A stretch of 64,000 bases of DNA, taken from contig NC_060215.1 in the NCBI RefSeq assembly GCF_021130785.1, positions 67,460,501 through 67,524,500 of the forward strand, read 5' to 3'. Shown here piece by piece: positions 49,110 to 63,199 of the stretch (within the stretch, counting starts at the first letter, position 1; the number at the start of each line of letters is the position of its first letter). A program made the position numbers and the translations under genes. This stretch comes from Homalodisca vitripennis. Its lineage: Eukaryota; Arthropoda; Insecta; Hemiptera; Cicadellidae. The notes beneath the pieces are model-generated. The model was not told where the DNA came from, made no database searches, and worked only from the letters and a program-made list of their open reading frames with translations.

Positions 49110-51540
49110 AAAATTACCCTTATTTAATCTATACAAACCCTCATCATGAATGAGTCACAACATTTAATATTATATATTACTAATGTTAAAAACTTAATAC
49201 ATCCTGGATTATCTTCAAGGTCAATGATCCTGTTGGCTATTGGTATCTTATATTCAGTGCTAATTTTTAATACAGTAATACTGCATCACTGCAATTTTGA
49301 TATTATTGTTCCATTATGATGTTCTGCTACTACTTTATACGATGTACAAACTCTGGCTATTTCCCATTACTTCCCCAAGTTTAATTTACCAACAGAAAAG
49401 ATGAGATGGTGTTCACTGTTACTTCTGGATTGTATTCCGGCACTAATTTTACATGTATTAGTTTGCTGCATGTGCAATGATTATATTTCGTAATTTACAT
49501 ATATTCTACATTGTTATTTATAGATAACTAGAAATAACTATAGTTATCTATAAATAACTTATAGTTATTTTGTAACATAGTTATCAAATGGTGTCAATTA
49601 ACCGTTTGATAGGTTAATTAACAAAATATTACTTATTGCAAAATATTATACACTTAGCAACAATTGATATATCTACTGGAGATTTAATGTTTATATAACA
49701 TTTAATATAAAACCTATAACAATAGTAAAGTTTTCATATTACATTAACTAAGACAACGATATTTTTATCTGTTTATAAAGTGAATGAAGAAGTAAAATTG
49801 ACAAATTTATTGAGGAAGCCATTAGTATCAAATATAGTTTTGAATTAAAAATGCAAAGTTAATTATATTTATCATTATTTATATGCCATTTATTATTATG
49901 ATTTTCTGAACTTAAACTCTTAAGACTAATATAATATGGGGGTTCCCTCAGAATATAACTATTTTATTTGACTAATTTAAATATTTTCTGAATAGGTTAC
50001 ACAACGTTATTTCATTGTTTCATATCAGTTTTAATGTTTTCAAGGGTAATATTTTTGCTAAAGAAAATTCATATAAATGTATACAAGTAAGTTATAATTT
50101 TAAACGAATATTATATTTATAGATATATACATACAAATATAATGCCTAAAAATTTAAGTTAATTTTAGATTAACTGGTAAGAAAAATGCGTTTAAAAGAG
50201 GACAAACTAAATTATTTATTAGCTTGTGCATACATACTGCAATAACTTTATTACTATTGACTGTCTCAGTATGGTTCATTTTGAAATAATTGTGATATAT
50301 CACATAAAGTGAGTACAGTAATTTATTATGTTTATAATAAACATAATTTAACAAAGGAAGACTATACATTTTGAAAGAAATCAATGTTAATTTACTCTGG
50401 TACAGAGCGATTTGAAGGCCTGTTCAGACGTAAATTTTACAAAAAATACCAGCTCATCAAACAACATTTAACGAAACAGTACCATTGGAAAGCTTAAATG
50501 TTGCTACTTTTATATTGAACTATGTAATGCTATTTTTATATTGCTATTAATTGCGAAATATTCTATAAAGCTTGGCCCAAAGAGCTAAAAAGGTGCTTTT
50601 TTAAAAACGTGCCCAATCTTTAATTTATTGAATAATGTTAAAAGTGTTTTAGTATTTTAAACAACTGTATATTTTGCGTAGGGATATTAATTTATATTTA
50701 ATCGACTTTAAAAAGATATCCAAGTTATTTTCCTTCACAATTAAGATGTAGAATCTCAATTTTACCACAACAAGTCATGCTGAAACACTAAGTTATTGTA
50801 GATAGAGTTCAATAGTTAAAAAATAGGACTCTGATTTTTTTTCTTATACATAAAAAATTGATGTGAAAGATGTTAGAATATATTTAAATCGTAAAAATTA
50901 ATAAAAATACCCTTTTCTTCTGAAGAAAAAATGTGCAATTTTTGTATCATGTGTATTTATACAGTTCGAGTATACGTACCTAAATCGTCCAAAATACTCG
51001 GATACTGGAAAAAATACACACTTGGCTGACATAATTTATTGCCAACAAAAGTTCTTGTTATTTCTAATTAGGTTATTATTATTCAGTTGTCAGTAGCTGT
51101 CTCCTGAATTTTAAAACTACTGTTGTCACAAAATGCATAATGTCTTTCCTAATAACTTTCTTTGACCTCTGAATAATCTTCAAAATACTTTGATATTTAA
51201 TATCCCAAGTATCCCACATATTTGATAATCTTACTCGTGTTGAAATATCCGGTAAAACAACATTTTAATTTTCAGTGTAAATACACATTGTGACATACAC
51301 AGCGATTTTAGGTACAATTGTGATTCCTAATACAATAAATTTTGCCTCCCTAAAAGATGTAAAGTTATTTCTGGTCGAGAATTTATACTTGAACGTGACA
51401 TAAACAGCATGCATATATATTAGAGCGCATAATTTGTTGATAAGACTGCACGACCGTTTCTCTCGCTCTCTCTTTGGAGGCTGGGTTAATTAATTTATTT
51501 TATAGTCACAACCATGTCTGTGATAAATTTCTTGAAGTAA
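49110..51540. other. AT-rich noncoding; palindromic cluster at 49515-49625
   Basis: Several overlapping copies of ATAACTATAGTTAT-like palindromes lie at 49520-49585, followed by GGTGTCAATTAACC and TTAATTAAC. This resembles a small palindromic MITE remnant. No exon supported. Confidence 0.35.
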
Positions 51541-51546
51541 CCTTGC

Positions 51547-51945
51547 AGCATAACACGCCCCTTCTGTACATTGCTTCTCGACCAAAGCGTTTTTACTAGT
51601 AATCAACCAGCAGCATAACTCCTGAAAATTTCTGTACATTGCTTCTCGACCGAGCATGAGGCAAAGCGTTTTTATTCGTCATGGGAACACCACCAAGTCT
51701 TGTTAGTAGAGTCAGGGATTATGAGTACGGTACTAGTAATCAACCAGCAGCATAACTCCTGAAAATTTCTGTACATTGCTTCTCGACCGAGCATGAGGCA
51801 AAGCGTTTTTATTCGTCATGGGAACACCACCAAGTCTTGTTAGTAGAGTCAGGGATTATGAGTACTAGTAATCAACCAGCAGCACAACTCCTGAAAATTT
51901 CTGTACATCGCTTCTCGACCGAGCAACGCCGTTTTATTCGCCAGT
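51547..51945. repeat. Tandem repeat of 137 and 132 bp with partial copies at both ends
   Basis: ACTAGTAATCAACCAGCAGC starts units at 51595, 51732 and 51864. The first two are nearly identical over their full length (137 and 132 bp), including TTCTGTACATTGCTTCTCG and GTCATGGGAACACCACC. The third diverges after about 75 bp. A shortened degenerate copy precedes them (51547-51594). The high identity suggests recent duplication. Confidence 0.92.
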
Positions 51946-52100
51946 TTATAGCTTCATTGTTCTTTGTTATTAACTTACCGTTTTATGACTCATACCTTAT
52001 CACAAGTGGCGACACAAAAGATATGCGCGGCACAGTCGTGCTCTATCGGTACCTAGCCGGGGTGACTCAATCTTCCAGCTACAACCGTCGCGTGTAATGC
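51940..52100 (+). mobile_element. Possible LTR end with primer-binding-like site
   Basis: After the tandem units the sequence runs TTATCACA and then AGTGGCGAC (TGGCGAC at 52007-52013). TGGCGAC is the start of the primer-binding site in some insect Ty3-type elements. A short frame follows (MRGTVVLYRYLAG from about 52021). If correct, the tandem repeats lie within an LTR. No reverse transcriptase, integrase or second LTR was found, so this is tentative. Confidence 0.22.
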
Positions 52101-55100
52101 TTGTGTCGTTATTAATGTCGAGGCGCAGTGTCATTGCACAACCTTGATCCTCTATAAAAAATGAGTCAGAGGAAAAAGGATTAATGATCCGAACAAGATA
52201 TTGTTTACTTCCTACGCTAAATTTACGATCAATGTTTTGACATGGTAAAACATATCCACATGGTTTTGTCATATCCACAGCTGAATAATATAGTACTGAA
52301 TAGATGTCAAAATTTTAAAGTGACATAGGCTGTTTAGCTCATTCAGAGACTGCATAAAATCTCTTTTGCAAAATGTAAACTCTTTTGAAAATTATCTGGG
52401 GTAGTGACTCAGACACATTGTAACTAAGAAATTAAATTTCCTCAGGGAAAGAAGCATGACTAAAGCATCTTAAAGCCTAATGGGAGAGTTTATTCTTCTC
52501 AAATACAGCTTTATACCACCGCAGATGACCTCAAGTTTATTTTACTACAAAAAAAATTATGAGCAACAAATTATAGTTACTCACCCTAATGTTGACATTA
52601 TAATTTTACATGTGTCGTGTGATTTAGTGACTGTCTTTCGTTAGTTTCGTTTCGACAGTCATGACATGACATTTGTTGACCGTGCGAAACACATATATGG
52701 TTATCTTGTGTTTTCCACCGTGTGGGAGGAAAATTGTTGTTGTTAAAAAATCATTAGTTAACTATATAATAAATGGCCAATAGAATATAACACAGTAAAA
52801 TTTGAATAAATATATTTTACTAAATATAATATATCGTACTATATTATATTAGTATAAATTAATTACTACATATTATAATAAACAAATTAATAAAATAAGT
52901 AATACAATCATAAATTATTTATTTAATTATTTAATATGACATGTTTCTAAGTACACAAAGCAAAATAGTTATAACATGGTGCGTATGTATTACATGCCAT
53001 GGTATCAAGTCATGGTGTATGTAGTAGTATTGTAGTAAGTTATAATTACAAGTAATTAGAACAGAAGGATGTAATTGAGTGTAGTTTCCAATATTCCCAT
53101 AAAAAAGAAATAAAGTAAATATTTCTCTAGATATTTAAACTTTCAGTATACTGAATCGAATTATACTTCAGTATCATTGATACCCTCGATACTTGCAAGA
53201 GGAGCAGTATATGCATACTTGCGTAATACACAGAAATACAATGATGTGGCAGACTCAATTCTGAACACATTCAGCATATTTGATCACTTTCGTTTAGACA
53301 TATTTTTTATTGTTCTTTGTGTTTAGAAAACAATTGAGTGTATTCTATACTATTTTAATACTACATAATACGAAGTACTAGGACATTAAAATATCAGATC
53401 TTTTTAATTTTTTCCAATATTTATAATAATGAATTGTCCTTAGTCTATTATAATAACATTAAAAGCAGTTTCTGTGATGACGATGCAGGCCTTAATGGAA
53501 AATGAAAGCTTTGTACGGTGTTTTATGTTTAGCTATGAGAATACTTTCCACTTGTCTGGTAAAATGAACAGGCATAGCGTCTGAATTTGGAGAAACCTAA
53601 ATAATGCATGTTCGTGATTATCCAAAAGTTTGTGTTTTGTGCTATACACACAACAAAGTGTACTATTCCGTTTTCTTTGCGCAATAACTGGTACATGTTG
53701 GACAGGTACATGTACATCTTGGACATGTTAACGGAAGTTTTCCACAATTAGATTCCCCGAATTGCATACTGTAATCGAACACAACCACTATGTTGTTAGG
53801 GCTGAACTCTCTGCCAGACAAATTGATCGGTCGGTCTGGTCCTGACTAGAAATAAAACCAGAATTACGTACACTTCACATGATTTGTAGCAGACCTGTAG
53901 GTAGCTAGGAAATGTTTACCCCAATCACATTTTGTCAATATGATTTTTTAATTTGAGTTATACTGTTGAAGATTATTATGAATTGAACATTGCCTGTGAA
54001 ACATCTTTCACATGCTTATTAAAAATGTTTTAAATAATGTAATTAATTATTGATAAGTCATTACACCTAAATTACTAAGTCTGTGATCTTTCTTTTTAAG
54101 CTAGAAAGTATTCAATCTTAACTGTCATTTAAATATTAAGTTGCAGGTTAACTTGTATCCACATCACGTTTATCCAGTCAAATTTAGTTATACCTACTTT
54201 AATCAATAATTATTATATTGATTAAGTTAGACAGACCCCTTTTAAGTTTTCAACGTATTTTATGTTCACTGTGAGAAGAATGTTTTCAGCAAAGAACGAT
54301 GAAAGGTAGACCTTCGTTGTTTGCAGATGAGTAATAATTAACTTTATCTTATCAGTAATTACCATTGTTGTCAGTGTAGATAATGTGAAATAGCGCTTCG
54401 TAGTGCTGTAATACTGTCACTAGTAAAGCCTACATTCACGACAAACATGCTAACTGTAAACACTACTGTGGAACTTGCATGGTCACAAAAACTCTTAAAA
54501 TATTCTGAATATTCTATTACATTTTGGCATTCATTTTACAATATTCCAAATTTATGATGTTAAATCCATTTTAATTGAAAACATTTAGTTAACGTTTCAG
54601 TATTAAAATTATTTGTTTAAGAATTTAAAGTAACGTCACAACTGAGAAACTTTGATGTTCAAAAACTCTCTCTAATATTTTAAGGATTGAACTCTTATTC
54701 TATTGTGCATATCCAGCTATCTTAGTAATATTAATTTTTATTTCAATATAAAAATAATTTAAAAGTATTTAGTTGTGATACCCGCCTTTGGGCGGTTAGT
54801 ATTTTTATCTGCCGAGAGCATTTTTATTGGAAAATACTCTGGGCAAATATTTAATGAAAGTTGTAAAATATTTATTTCCATACATTTAAATGTAAATAAT
54901 TGCCTCCAACTTAAAAATTGATCTTCGGTATACCTATCAGAATAAGATAGAATTTCTGATCGTACAAGTCTTATTTAGAGTGTTCTAGCAGAAATCCTCG
55001 AAAATTAACAATACTAAAACTATATAGCGAAAGTAAATTTTGATTTGTCAATATATATTGTGTGACAACATGTATATATAGTATGCGACTGATGGTTAAT

Positions 55101-57940
55101 GTATAGGGAATTATTTCATTTTACCAAGGATGATTGGAAATACACCGTTTTTTACATTTTAATTACGAAGGGGTAAGTAAGGAATGTGCTATAATCAGTC
55201 ACTTTGCATAAAATGTTTGAATAGTAATCCTTCCGTCACTAAGAAAATGCTAAATCATGCCAAACTGTACGAAAAGCACTCAGAGATCTAATAAACTAAA
55301 AATTCGTAAAATGTGAAAACGCATATTGCCTTTTAGTATAACCAAAAATGATATCGAAGACAGTTAAAACTATATCTGTTTTGGTTCTGGATATTCATTG
55401 GTTTTTAAAAAGGCCAAGTTTTTAATCGCCACGGTTCAAAAATCATCTAATCTAAAGATGTGTATTCCTCTCATATGTTCGAAACTTGCTTGCTACAATA
55501 TACCTGAATGTGAAAAGCTGCATCAACAGCATTTTTTCAAATTTTTATTAACTAAAAATTTCTAAATTACACTTAAAGCCGTGTATATTATAATAACAAA
55601 TTGGTCTTGGTAATCTGAGAAAGTAAACTAAATAAAACCAGACCCCAAAAAGCTGTCGTATTAAAGTTCATAGCGCAGCGTAAATACAACGCAAATAAAT
55701 CCCAATACTTCCAAGCAGGTGTTGCAAAGCATACAGGTCATCGCAGATAAAGATTGTGATTTTATAGACAGGTAATTTGAAAACCAATAATTCCTCATTG
55801 TTTCCCTTATCAATTAATAGGTTTCATTGTTGAATGCTCTTTTATTATCAGTTTTTACGACCGGGTTTTCTTGTTCTGTTCTAAGTAATTGAAGTTGGAA
55901 TGAAGGGTTCAGTCATCAGTCAGTGTTGTGACTAGTGAGCTGTTTGTCAGTAAACTTTTATGTAGGTACGCTGCACTTTTTAGTTAATTGTAGTATGGAT
56001 TTTTCTATTGAATAACGCGTAGAAATTGTCTTACTAATATCAAAGGGACAACTGGAAACTAATCTGACCATATTATTATTATTAGTAGAACAACAGTTAC
56101 TAAATTAATAGACTACAGGGGTATAGGCGCAGGGAAACCCTCACTGGTGCCATGAAGACACATATAATTGTGTATAAATGATAAAATATTTTCAAGCTAC
56201 GTTTTCTTTAACAGCCTTATAAGTTTGAAAATCATATTATCAAAGTGCGTGCTCACTTTTCATAAGAAAATTAATTTATAACACAGCCATAAATGTTTAC
56301 AAAACAATAATTTATGCATAAACGTATTGTTTGACTACATTTAATTTGAGATATCTAATATGACAATAACGATTGTTGGTAATTTATAATAAAATACTTT
56401 ATTATCTAAATATTACGATAATATTATTAATATAATGATAATTATATCAACACATTATGCAATGAATTCATATTCACGTGTATCCTATTCGATTATGTAA
56501 AGAAATTACAATTTAATTTGTAATTGTACATATCTACAGTATGTTGGACCTATACTGTAGTATGTATTCTCACAGGATGGAGGCAATTACTAAGAATATA
56601 AAAATAGTCGACAATGTACAATATTTTAAAATTTATCTAAGGAAATATCTTCCAAAAATTTCTACACAGTATTATGAATCTAAGTAAAATATGCTTACTA
56701 CTTAAAATAAAAATATGGTAATTTATTACTAGGAACGAGGTGCTGGATGACTAGTGATTTTATACAGTATACAAATATGATAAACTTTCTACAAATTTTA
56801 TTTAAATTTCATGAAAATCATAAGTAATGTATTTTGTAATGTACCAATACAATAGGTAGAGCCGACAGTTTGGGTTGTCTATATACGTCAAATAACCTTT
56901 TTGTAACATAATAGCAGAATAGCCATAGGAAAATGTAATCTTAGAATGTTGAATCCAAAATCTACTTTATGTTTTTAACAAGTGGTTCACAAAAACATGA
57001 TAAATTATCTGTTCTGTCATCGACAAATCTGAGCCAATAAATATAAACGCATACTATATTTATACATATTTACATACGAATGCATGGCTGCTTGCTTATG
57101 CCAATAGTTGTAACGATTCTTCATATCTATTAGTGATCTAATTATATAAAAAATAAGTTGTCCATAACGACGAAACAGCGATTTGCTCCTTTTTTTCATG
57201 GCAAAATTAGTATGAGCTGATGGAACTACACAAATATAATTGTAATATTAATACATTTAGGCTAATTAACGTTTAAGTTGTAAAATAAAACTGTAAATCA
57301 AACCTATCCTTAGTAACAGCCTCAGTAAGAGTTTAGTTTGACCAAATATTTTGTGTTGTAAGTTTTAGTAATGCATGTTTAGGTCTATTTAAATTGGAAA
57401 CCTGTAACGTAGGGTAAAATCTTGGGTGGAATGTTGCCGATAATCAAATCTAAACCCCTAACAATCACATTAGCTCGTGAAACAACTTCCCTACAGAACC
57501 GTAGCAAATATGGTAGTGTTCTATAGTATAAATAATATACTATATATTTTATTTATTGAGTTACTAATTTAGTCTTCATATTACGATTTAACTAGTTTAT
57601 AATTGACATTGTGGATAAAAGTATATGCGTATGTAACATATATTAGTGTAATTTCAAAATTACAAGTTCATTTTTGGTAATTGTACACTTATTAGCAGTA
57701 TGCAGATTGTGTACAATATTGTAATTATACAGGGTGGAATGTTGCTGAAAATCATATAATATAATCATTTAGAAATGCTTATATATGGTTTGGCTCAAAA
57801 TATAACTTTACAAATATTATTTTATGTTATTGACTACTTTGAATGGTTTTAGTCATTGTAAATTGCCTAACATGTTCTGTAAAGAAATACAGTTTTAGTA
57901 TAGGACAAGTTCATTTAAGTTATTAGGTTTAGGTTAAGGT
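52100..57940. other. AT-rich noncoding stretch
   Basis: No exon or element supported in nearly 6 kb. A GC hairpin CCGCC-TTTG-GGCGG is at 54782-54795. A short duplicated phrase GGTGGAATGTTGC occurs at 57426 and 57734. Consistent with a long intron or intergenic DNA. Confidence 0.35.
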
Positions 57941-57949
57941 ACGAGTATG

Positions 57950-58170
57950 ATAAGTGGGTTTCTCGACCCGAGTCGCCGCCGCGACCCTCGAGGACCAGTA
58001 CGTCTCTTCTTCACCAGTCGGGCTTGTACTATCAAGAGAGCTATCCGTCGACAGTATAACTTTAATACACTGTCATGGAGTTGCTCTCTTTATGGCCAGC
58101 CCTAGTCACGTCGTCGACATCACAGTTTGGCTCTTCACTCGAACTCTACATCAGAGCCCATTTACATAGC
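57950..58170. other. GC-rich patch, unassigned
   Basis: An abrupt CpG-rich block (CGACCCGAGTCGCCGCCGCG, CTATCCGTCGACAG, CACGTCGTCGACATC). The plus frame is open for 71 codons but with no recognisable domain. On the minus strand it looks like a promoter or LTR-like region. The function is unknown. Confidence 0.25.
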
Positions 58171-58179
58171 ATTACTTTT

Positions 58180-58620
58180 ATAGCTTTATTTTCATAGCCT
58201 AAGAAAAATAATTGTAAAGGACGAATTCGTAACTACAATTAAAATTGCAATCAGATCTTTGTGTCAATTGTGCAATCACAAATGTAATTAATTTTGTTTG
58301 AAAACGTCTTTTTTGTTTAAATTTGTATGCATCCTAATTGTATTGTTATATATGATAATTATTGGATATTTCAATAAGTTACAAAATTATTATTTTTCGC
58401 TATGTACGAGTATGCATCCTAACCCAAGAATCGTGAAATTCCTTGAAGATCAAGAGAGACGTGGCCTTCAGAATATAATAAGCTAACGTAACTTGTCAAA
58501 ATTAATTTGATGTTATTGGACCTGACTGCAGGAAAGAGATTTATTTTGTAATTAGTGTCCACTTTGTACCGAGCTAACTCGTAATTTTGCATATAGACAT
58601 GAGTATTGTAAATATAATTT
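58180..58620. other. No gene supported
   Basis: AT-rich DNA; a plus frame to 58486 ends in NPRIVKFLEDQERRGLQN, which looks protein-like but has no donor or recognised family. Confidence 0.25.

Positions 58621-58623
<3 letters not shown>

Positions 58624-58677
<54 letters not shown>
58624..58677. repeat. TA microsatellite
   Basis: A pure TA run. Confidence 0.97.
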
Positions 58678-58679
<2 letters not shown>

Positions 58680-58682
<3 letters not shown>

Positions 58683-60137
58683 CTTTGTATATAGAATGGT
58701 TTAAGTGGCATATAGAGCAACATATAATGGTACACAGCAAAATAATCTACTAAGGAAACCGCTCAAAGACGTCAGTCCCAAATATCATTTCCGTGAGATA
58801 TCATATTTACCATAGCAATATCCCTTGGAATCAAACGTAGCCTGTGGTAAAGTAACATGATTGTAAATGTAACTAGTTTCTTGAGAGTATTGTGAAAATT
58901 GCTACTTTTTATGTTTTATAATTCACATACTATACATTAAAACTTAAAGGGGTTCGCAACTTTTTGTTCAGACTGTGAAAACTTCTTTTGTAAAGGTCTA
59001 TCTGTTTCCGACATACCTTATGGAATCTTCTCATATACACATAAACACTGATCAATTGATTGTCAGCATATCAATCTTAATGAAGTGGCTTGATCAAGTT
59101 TCTTCGCGATTTTGATAACACTATCAAACGCGGCCAAGATCAAGTTAGATCGAGGTAAATCTGGTCAATACAATTTTAACAGTTTATATTTGTAATATTA
59201 TACTGATTATCGAAAGGAGGATATATCAATTTTTAGTTAACAAATAAATTATAGAAATCAACGGATAAAAATAAGAATTCTACGAAATTAATTCAGTTTA
59301 TAGCTTTTATACATGCCATCATCCACAGTTGGGATTTAAACTACTGTATCTGCAATAGAATACTTTTGTGAGTAAATATCTCCAAATCATTATTCATAAA
59401 CTTTAAGGTTAATCATAATCCAAACAATTATAGTATTCAGTGACTAATATCTGACATTGCTGAATGCAAAATCGAAATATTTCTTGCAGTGCACGTTGGG
59501 TGCTAATATAGTTTTAGTATTACTTATTCAATATAATAAATAAATGTGTACACGAGACACATACGACTTTGTTAATATCCGGTACGTAAAAGGTTATTTA
59601 CACGTGTATTTTATTTCTATCTCGTGGTACACGAAAACTTGATGTATAAATCATCGCCAGATCATGAATTAAAATTCTCTTGCGCAGTTCTCCCTTTTGA
59701 ATTTTAAATTCACAATTATCTTCTGCCGTTTTTTAATCTTCGAGAGGCATTTACACCAAGGTAATATTATTTTAGATTTTTTTGAACCAAAAATATTGGT
59801 GTGAAATCCGTCTAAAGTACTGATTTTAGACAATAATTGTAACGCGTCTGTCGGGATTGCGTTAAATTCACAAAGCAAATCGGTGATCAGTATAATTCCT
59901 GAGTTGTGTTCAAATTGAAATAATTATACAAATATACACAAAGAATACTGTATATAAACATGGCGCTATGTCATAATCTTATTTTCATGACTTAAGAAAC
60001 GTTATTTTAATAACAAAAGACTTCCTTAGATTATATAACACGTGAGACGTGAAAGGGAAAAGCGCCAAAATATGTCAAAATCTGCCTAGTTTAACTTTCA
60101 CTGTAAATAAATTGAAAGGCTACTATAACTGTAGCCT
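58680..60137. other. AT-rich noncoding stretch
   Basis: No recognisable exon or element. Confidence 0.35.
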
Positions 60138-60311
60138 TTTAATGAGATATGCGTCACATTGTTAAACTGGACTATTTAAAACTTAAAAGAGACAATGTAT
60201 ATGATGATAATTTTAATAATGAACAAAATACGATTTAAATTAAGTAAAGCTACATAAAAGGTACAACAAGAAAATAATAAAAGGCCTATTATCAACCTAG
60301 TATTAACAAAA
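60138..60311 (+). repeat. 174-bp direct repeat, copy 1
   Basis: From TTTAATGAGATATGCGTCAC to CCTAGTATTAACAAAA this is matched at 61436-61609 at a constant offset of 1298 bp, with one substitution seen (TAATAATGAAC against TAACAATGAAC). No terminal inverted repeats and no coding. Confidence 0.95.
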
Positions 60312-61435
60312 ACATGAAACTATTTCATTTTAACATGACATGATCACCATAAAACTACACGTGTAAATTGCTGTCTCTCCTTTTAGTGAATGAAATGTTT
60401 TTAGGCTATTTCATATGGACATCATGACAGATCATCGCCATAAAGAATATGACGCAAAATTCATAAAGGAGACACTGACGCCTTCTTGATAGGCAGATTT
60501 AAGGAGTAGGATAACACTTGTTCGCCGCCAAGGCTACCAATGAATAATCAGCTCCTAGAAAGAGTACAGTACTCACATAACATTACAGTACTCTGTTAAG
60601 ACTACAGCTCTCATCGACCCAGACATAGGATCACTATCACGTCTCCATAGATATAACCCGATTCGTGAACCCCGAAGGACAGGAGGAGAGTATTGTCAAA
60701 GTAGGAGTATTGCCCAGAAGTGTGAACTCCTATCTGCCTACGCAACATACTCAGCTGGCTGGTTCAGCGCGAGGTTAAGCCTTTGGCAAATCAGTGTTCC
60801 GGGTTAAATTTATATAGCGAGCTGAATGTATATCCATATTTGTATGTATATTTGTATACATGTAATTTGACCGGAATAGAGTGGAATATTCTTTCTCAGG
60901 AAAAGTCGATCTGTGAATAGAGAAAATTATGAGTATTTATGATTACGAAGTATCAATTATGTAATCATGTTATTACATATTATGTAATCCAAGCAATTGA
61001 AGTTAGTCTTGTGCACTACATGGAACCATTAAAAGATTTAAGCTGTCTGCAGAGAGGTCTACAATGATCACGATATCTGGCCCCAAATATGACACGTATT
61101 CTCTCTTTAGCATCTTTAAAAGTCATTGAGGTTTAAGAGAGAGATTCGCAAAAGCCAGCAGCATAGTTTACACATAATTGCAATGCAACATTCAGGATGT
61201 CGATCCTTGACGATAAGGTTCAAGGTTCTGAAAGCAAAACAAGCGATGTAAACTAAAAGCAGACGGATGCTAGACCGATTCAGCACAATAATTCCAAAAG
61301 GCTAGTCTGAGCAGAATCCGAAATGCCTAGTAAATGAGCACTGTAAGAACTATCTTAAATAATTAACGGTGTTGTAACTAAACACCACAGTATTTGTCAT
61401 GTTTCGTTATAGTGGAGGTCCTTTGATGGCAACCA
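60312..61435. other. Unique 1.1 kb between the direct repeats
   Basis: Mixed GC content, more complex than the surroundings at 60450-60800 and 61060-61330. No retroelement domain or long frame. GGCTGGTTCAGCGCGAGG and GTTCCGGGTTAAAT at about 60757-60810 faintly recall tRNA A and B boxes. Confidence 0.4.
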
Positions 61436-61609
61436 TTTAATGAGATATGCGTCACATTGTTAAACTGGACTATTTAAAACTTAAAAGAGACAATGTATAT
61501 GATGATAATTTTAACAATGAACAAAATACGATTTAAATTAAGTAAAGCTACATAAAAGGTACAACAAGAAAATAATAAAAGGCCTATTATCAACCTAGTA
61601 TTAACAAAA
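61436..61609 (+). repeat. 174-bp direct repeat, copy 2
   Basis: Second copy of the repeat at 60138-60311. Flanking sequences on both sides differ from those of copy 1. Confidence 0.95.
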
Positions 61610-62940
61610 CAGTGAAACGAAATCCATTTCTTTAAGATAAGATAATAAAACAAAACCACAATGACATGTATTTTAATGTTCGTGCAGGTAATAAGTAATC
61701 TAGATGCAAACGTTGTATTGCGGAGAATGACTTACAAATCGGCCTTAGAAACATATTTTAGTATTTGATTAGTAATATAATATAATTCCCTCTAAATGGA
61801 TATTTATATGTAGGAGTAGTGTATGTTGAGCCTGGCATAAGTGTTTATTGTTTAACCTTCCATACAACAGGTCAAATTAGATCCTGAATTAAATAGTTTG
61901 CGAGTGCTAGTTGTACATGATGAAAATGAAGAGTGAATAATATTTGGACGAACTTCACAATAACTTATACAAGAACAGTGTAAATGAGCTTTGTGGAGAT
62001 ACGAGCTCGTATATAAACTCCATTCCACACAATTCATAAATTGTATTTATTCTCATTCACAGAGTTGCTTAGCAAAAATCTGCCCAGAGCTGAGGAAAGC
62101 AGACAAAAGAATTGATTAAAAATATAATAGGATTATACTAATAGGAACTAGTACTTTACATCGCATGGTTACAATAATTTAATATGATTATCGATTGTAG
62201 TCTTCACTATCACAACTTATTACATACTATAATGTAACCAAAGGTACTAAAGGTTGAAATTCCCAGAGTCAACAAATAACAGATACATCGCTGGTAACGA
62301 TAGGTTCTCGCCTTTCCGTTAATTTGTCATGATTACAGTTCTAATGCGATTACAAGTAGTGATATCACACATAGAAACCCTATAACTAGGACAATACTTA
62401 CAAATTACACAACTCACATTCATCCAATACTCATAGTTTAGCTAACCAGAATACCCAATTAACATACTATGTATTCTGTACAAAGGTAACTTCTCTACCG
62501 GCCACTGAAATGAAGTATTCGTTGACTTCGCTATCTCCTTTGGATTTTCAATTGTTCTCTTGTGATCCATATGGGGTTGGGATGTTATTGATGTAGACTT
62601 ATCAGGTTACCTCTTTACAACTTTCAAGACGCATTAGCTGTATCGTTGCTGTTTAATCTTTACTGTTGTAATCTTCATTTTTGCTACAAAGATGGCTTTC
62701 TACAACGTGGACTTGTATTTCCTAGTATAGTATTTGAATCCAACCGTAAGATTTGCTATCTAATTACCTTCTATCTTTGATTTCCTTTAAACAATTAAGT
62801 TGCTATATTATGCGAAACATTGTAGAAAAGTACTAGCAGAACAATGTTGCTGACAATATGGGATAAGCACATCTATCGCAACCAACACTGCAGTTAGATC
62901 CTGATTTTTGTTTGGTACGTCGGTCATTCTTGAGCGCATC
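61610..62940. other. AT-rich noncoding stretch
   Basis: No exon supported. Short minus frames (61852-62037, 62833-63033) are Cys-containing but unrecognised. Confidence 0.35.
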
Positions 62941-62959
62941 TTGACTTGTACTCCCAGAA

Positions 62960-63199
62960 ATGATTTCATATTCTATGCTAGTTAGAAAGACTAAAACTTC
63001 CCTTAACAGTAAATTCCATTCAAAACAATACAATTATGTGAGAGACAATAAATACAATTATTTATATGTCCATAATGTGATTTTCCATTATTATCTACAA
63101 CAAGGAGTTATTGAACGAACCGTTATTAAATCACCGCCGTTTTGCAATTCCATTCAGAAAATTTATGAAAAATATTTGAAAACCAGAGCACTCCATTGA
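62960..63199 (+). pseudogene. Possible LINE reverse-transcriptase C-terminus
   Basis: The plus frame to TGA at 63197-63199 reads VRKTKTSLNSKFHSKQYNYV, then RDNKYNYLYVHNVIFHYYLQ, then QQGVIERTVIKSP. The spacing of a YN-x-R block, a VH block and a QxGV block before a final helix recalls the post-catalytic region of CR1/Jockey-group LINEs, as in the clearer fragment at 10737-11165. No catalytic motif is upstream. Similarity is judged by pattern only. Confidence 0.35.

Noticed and set aside
54779..54800. GC hairpin as a transcription terminator
   Set aside because: Intrinsic terminators are not expected in this nuclear context. A stem of five pairs is easily chance.
60750..60815. SINE-like A and B boxes between the 174-bp repeats
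   Set aside because: The matches are too loose and there is no tail or second copy.
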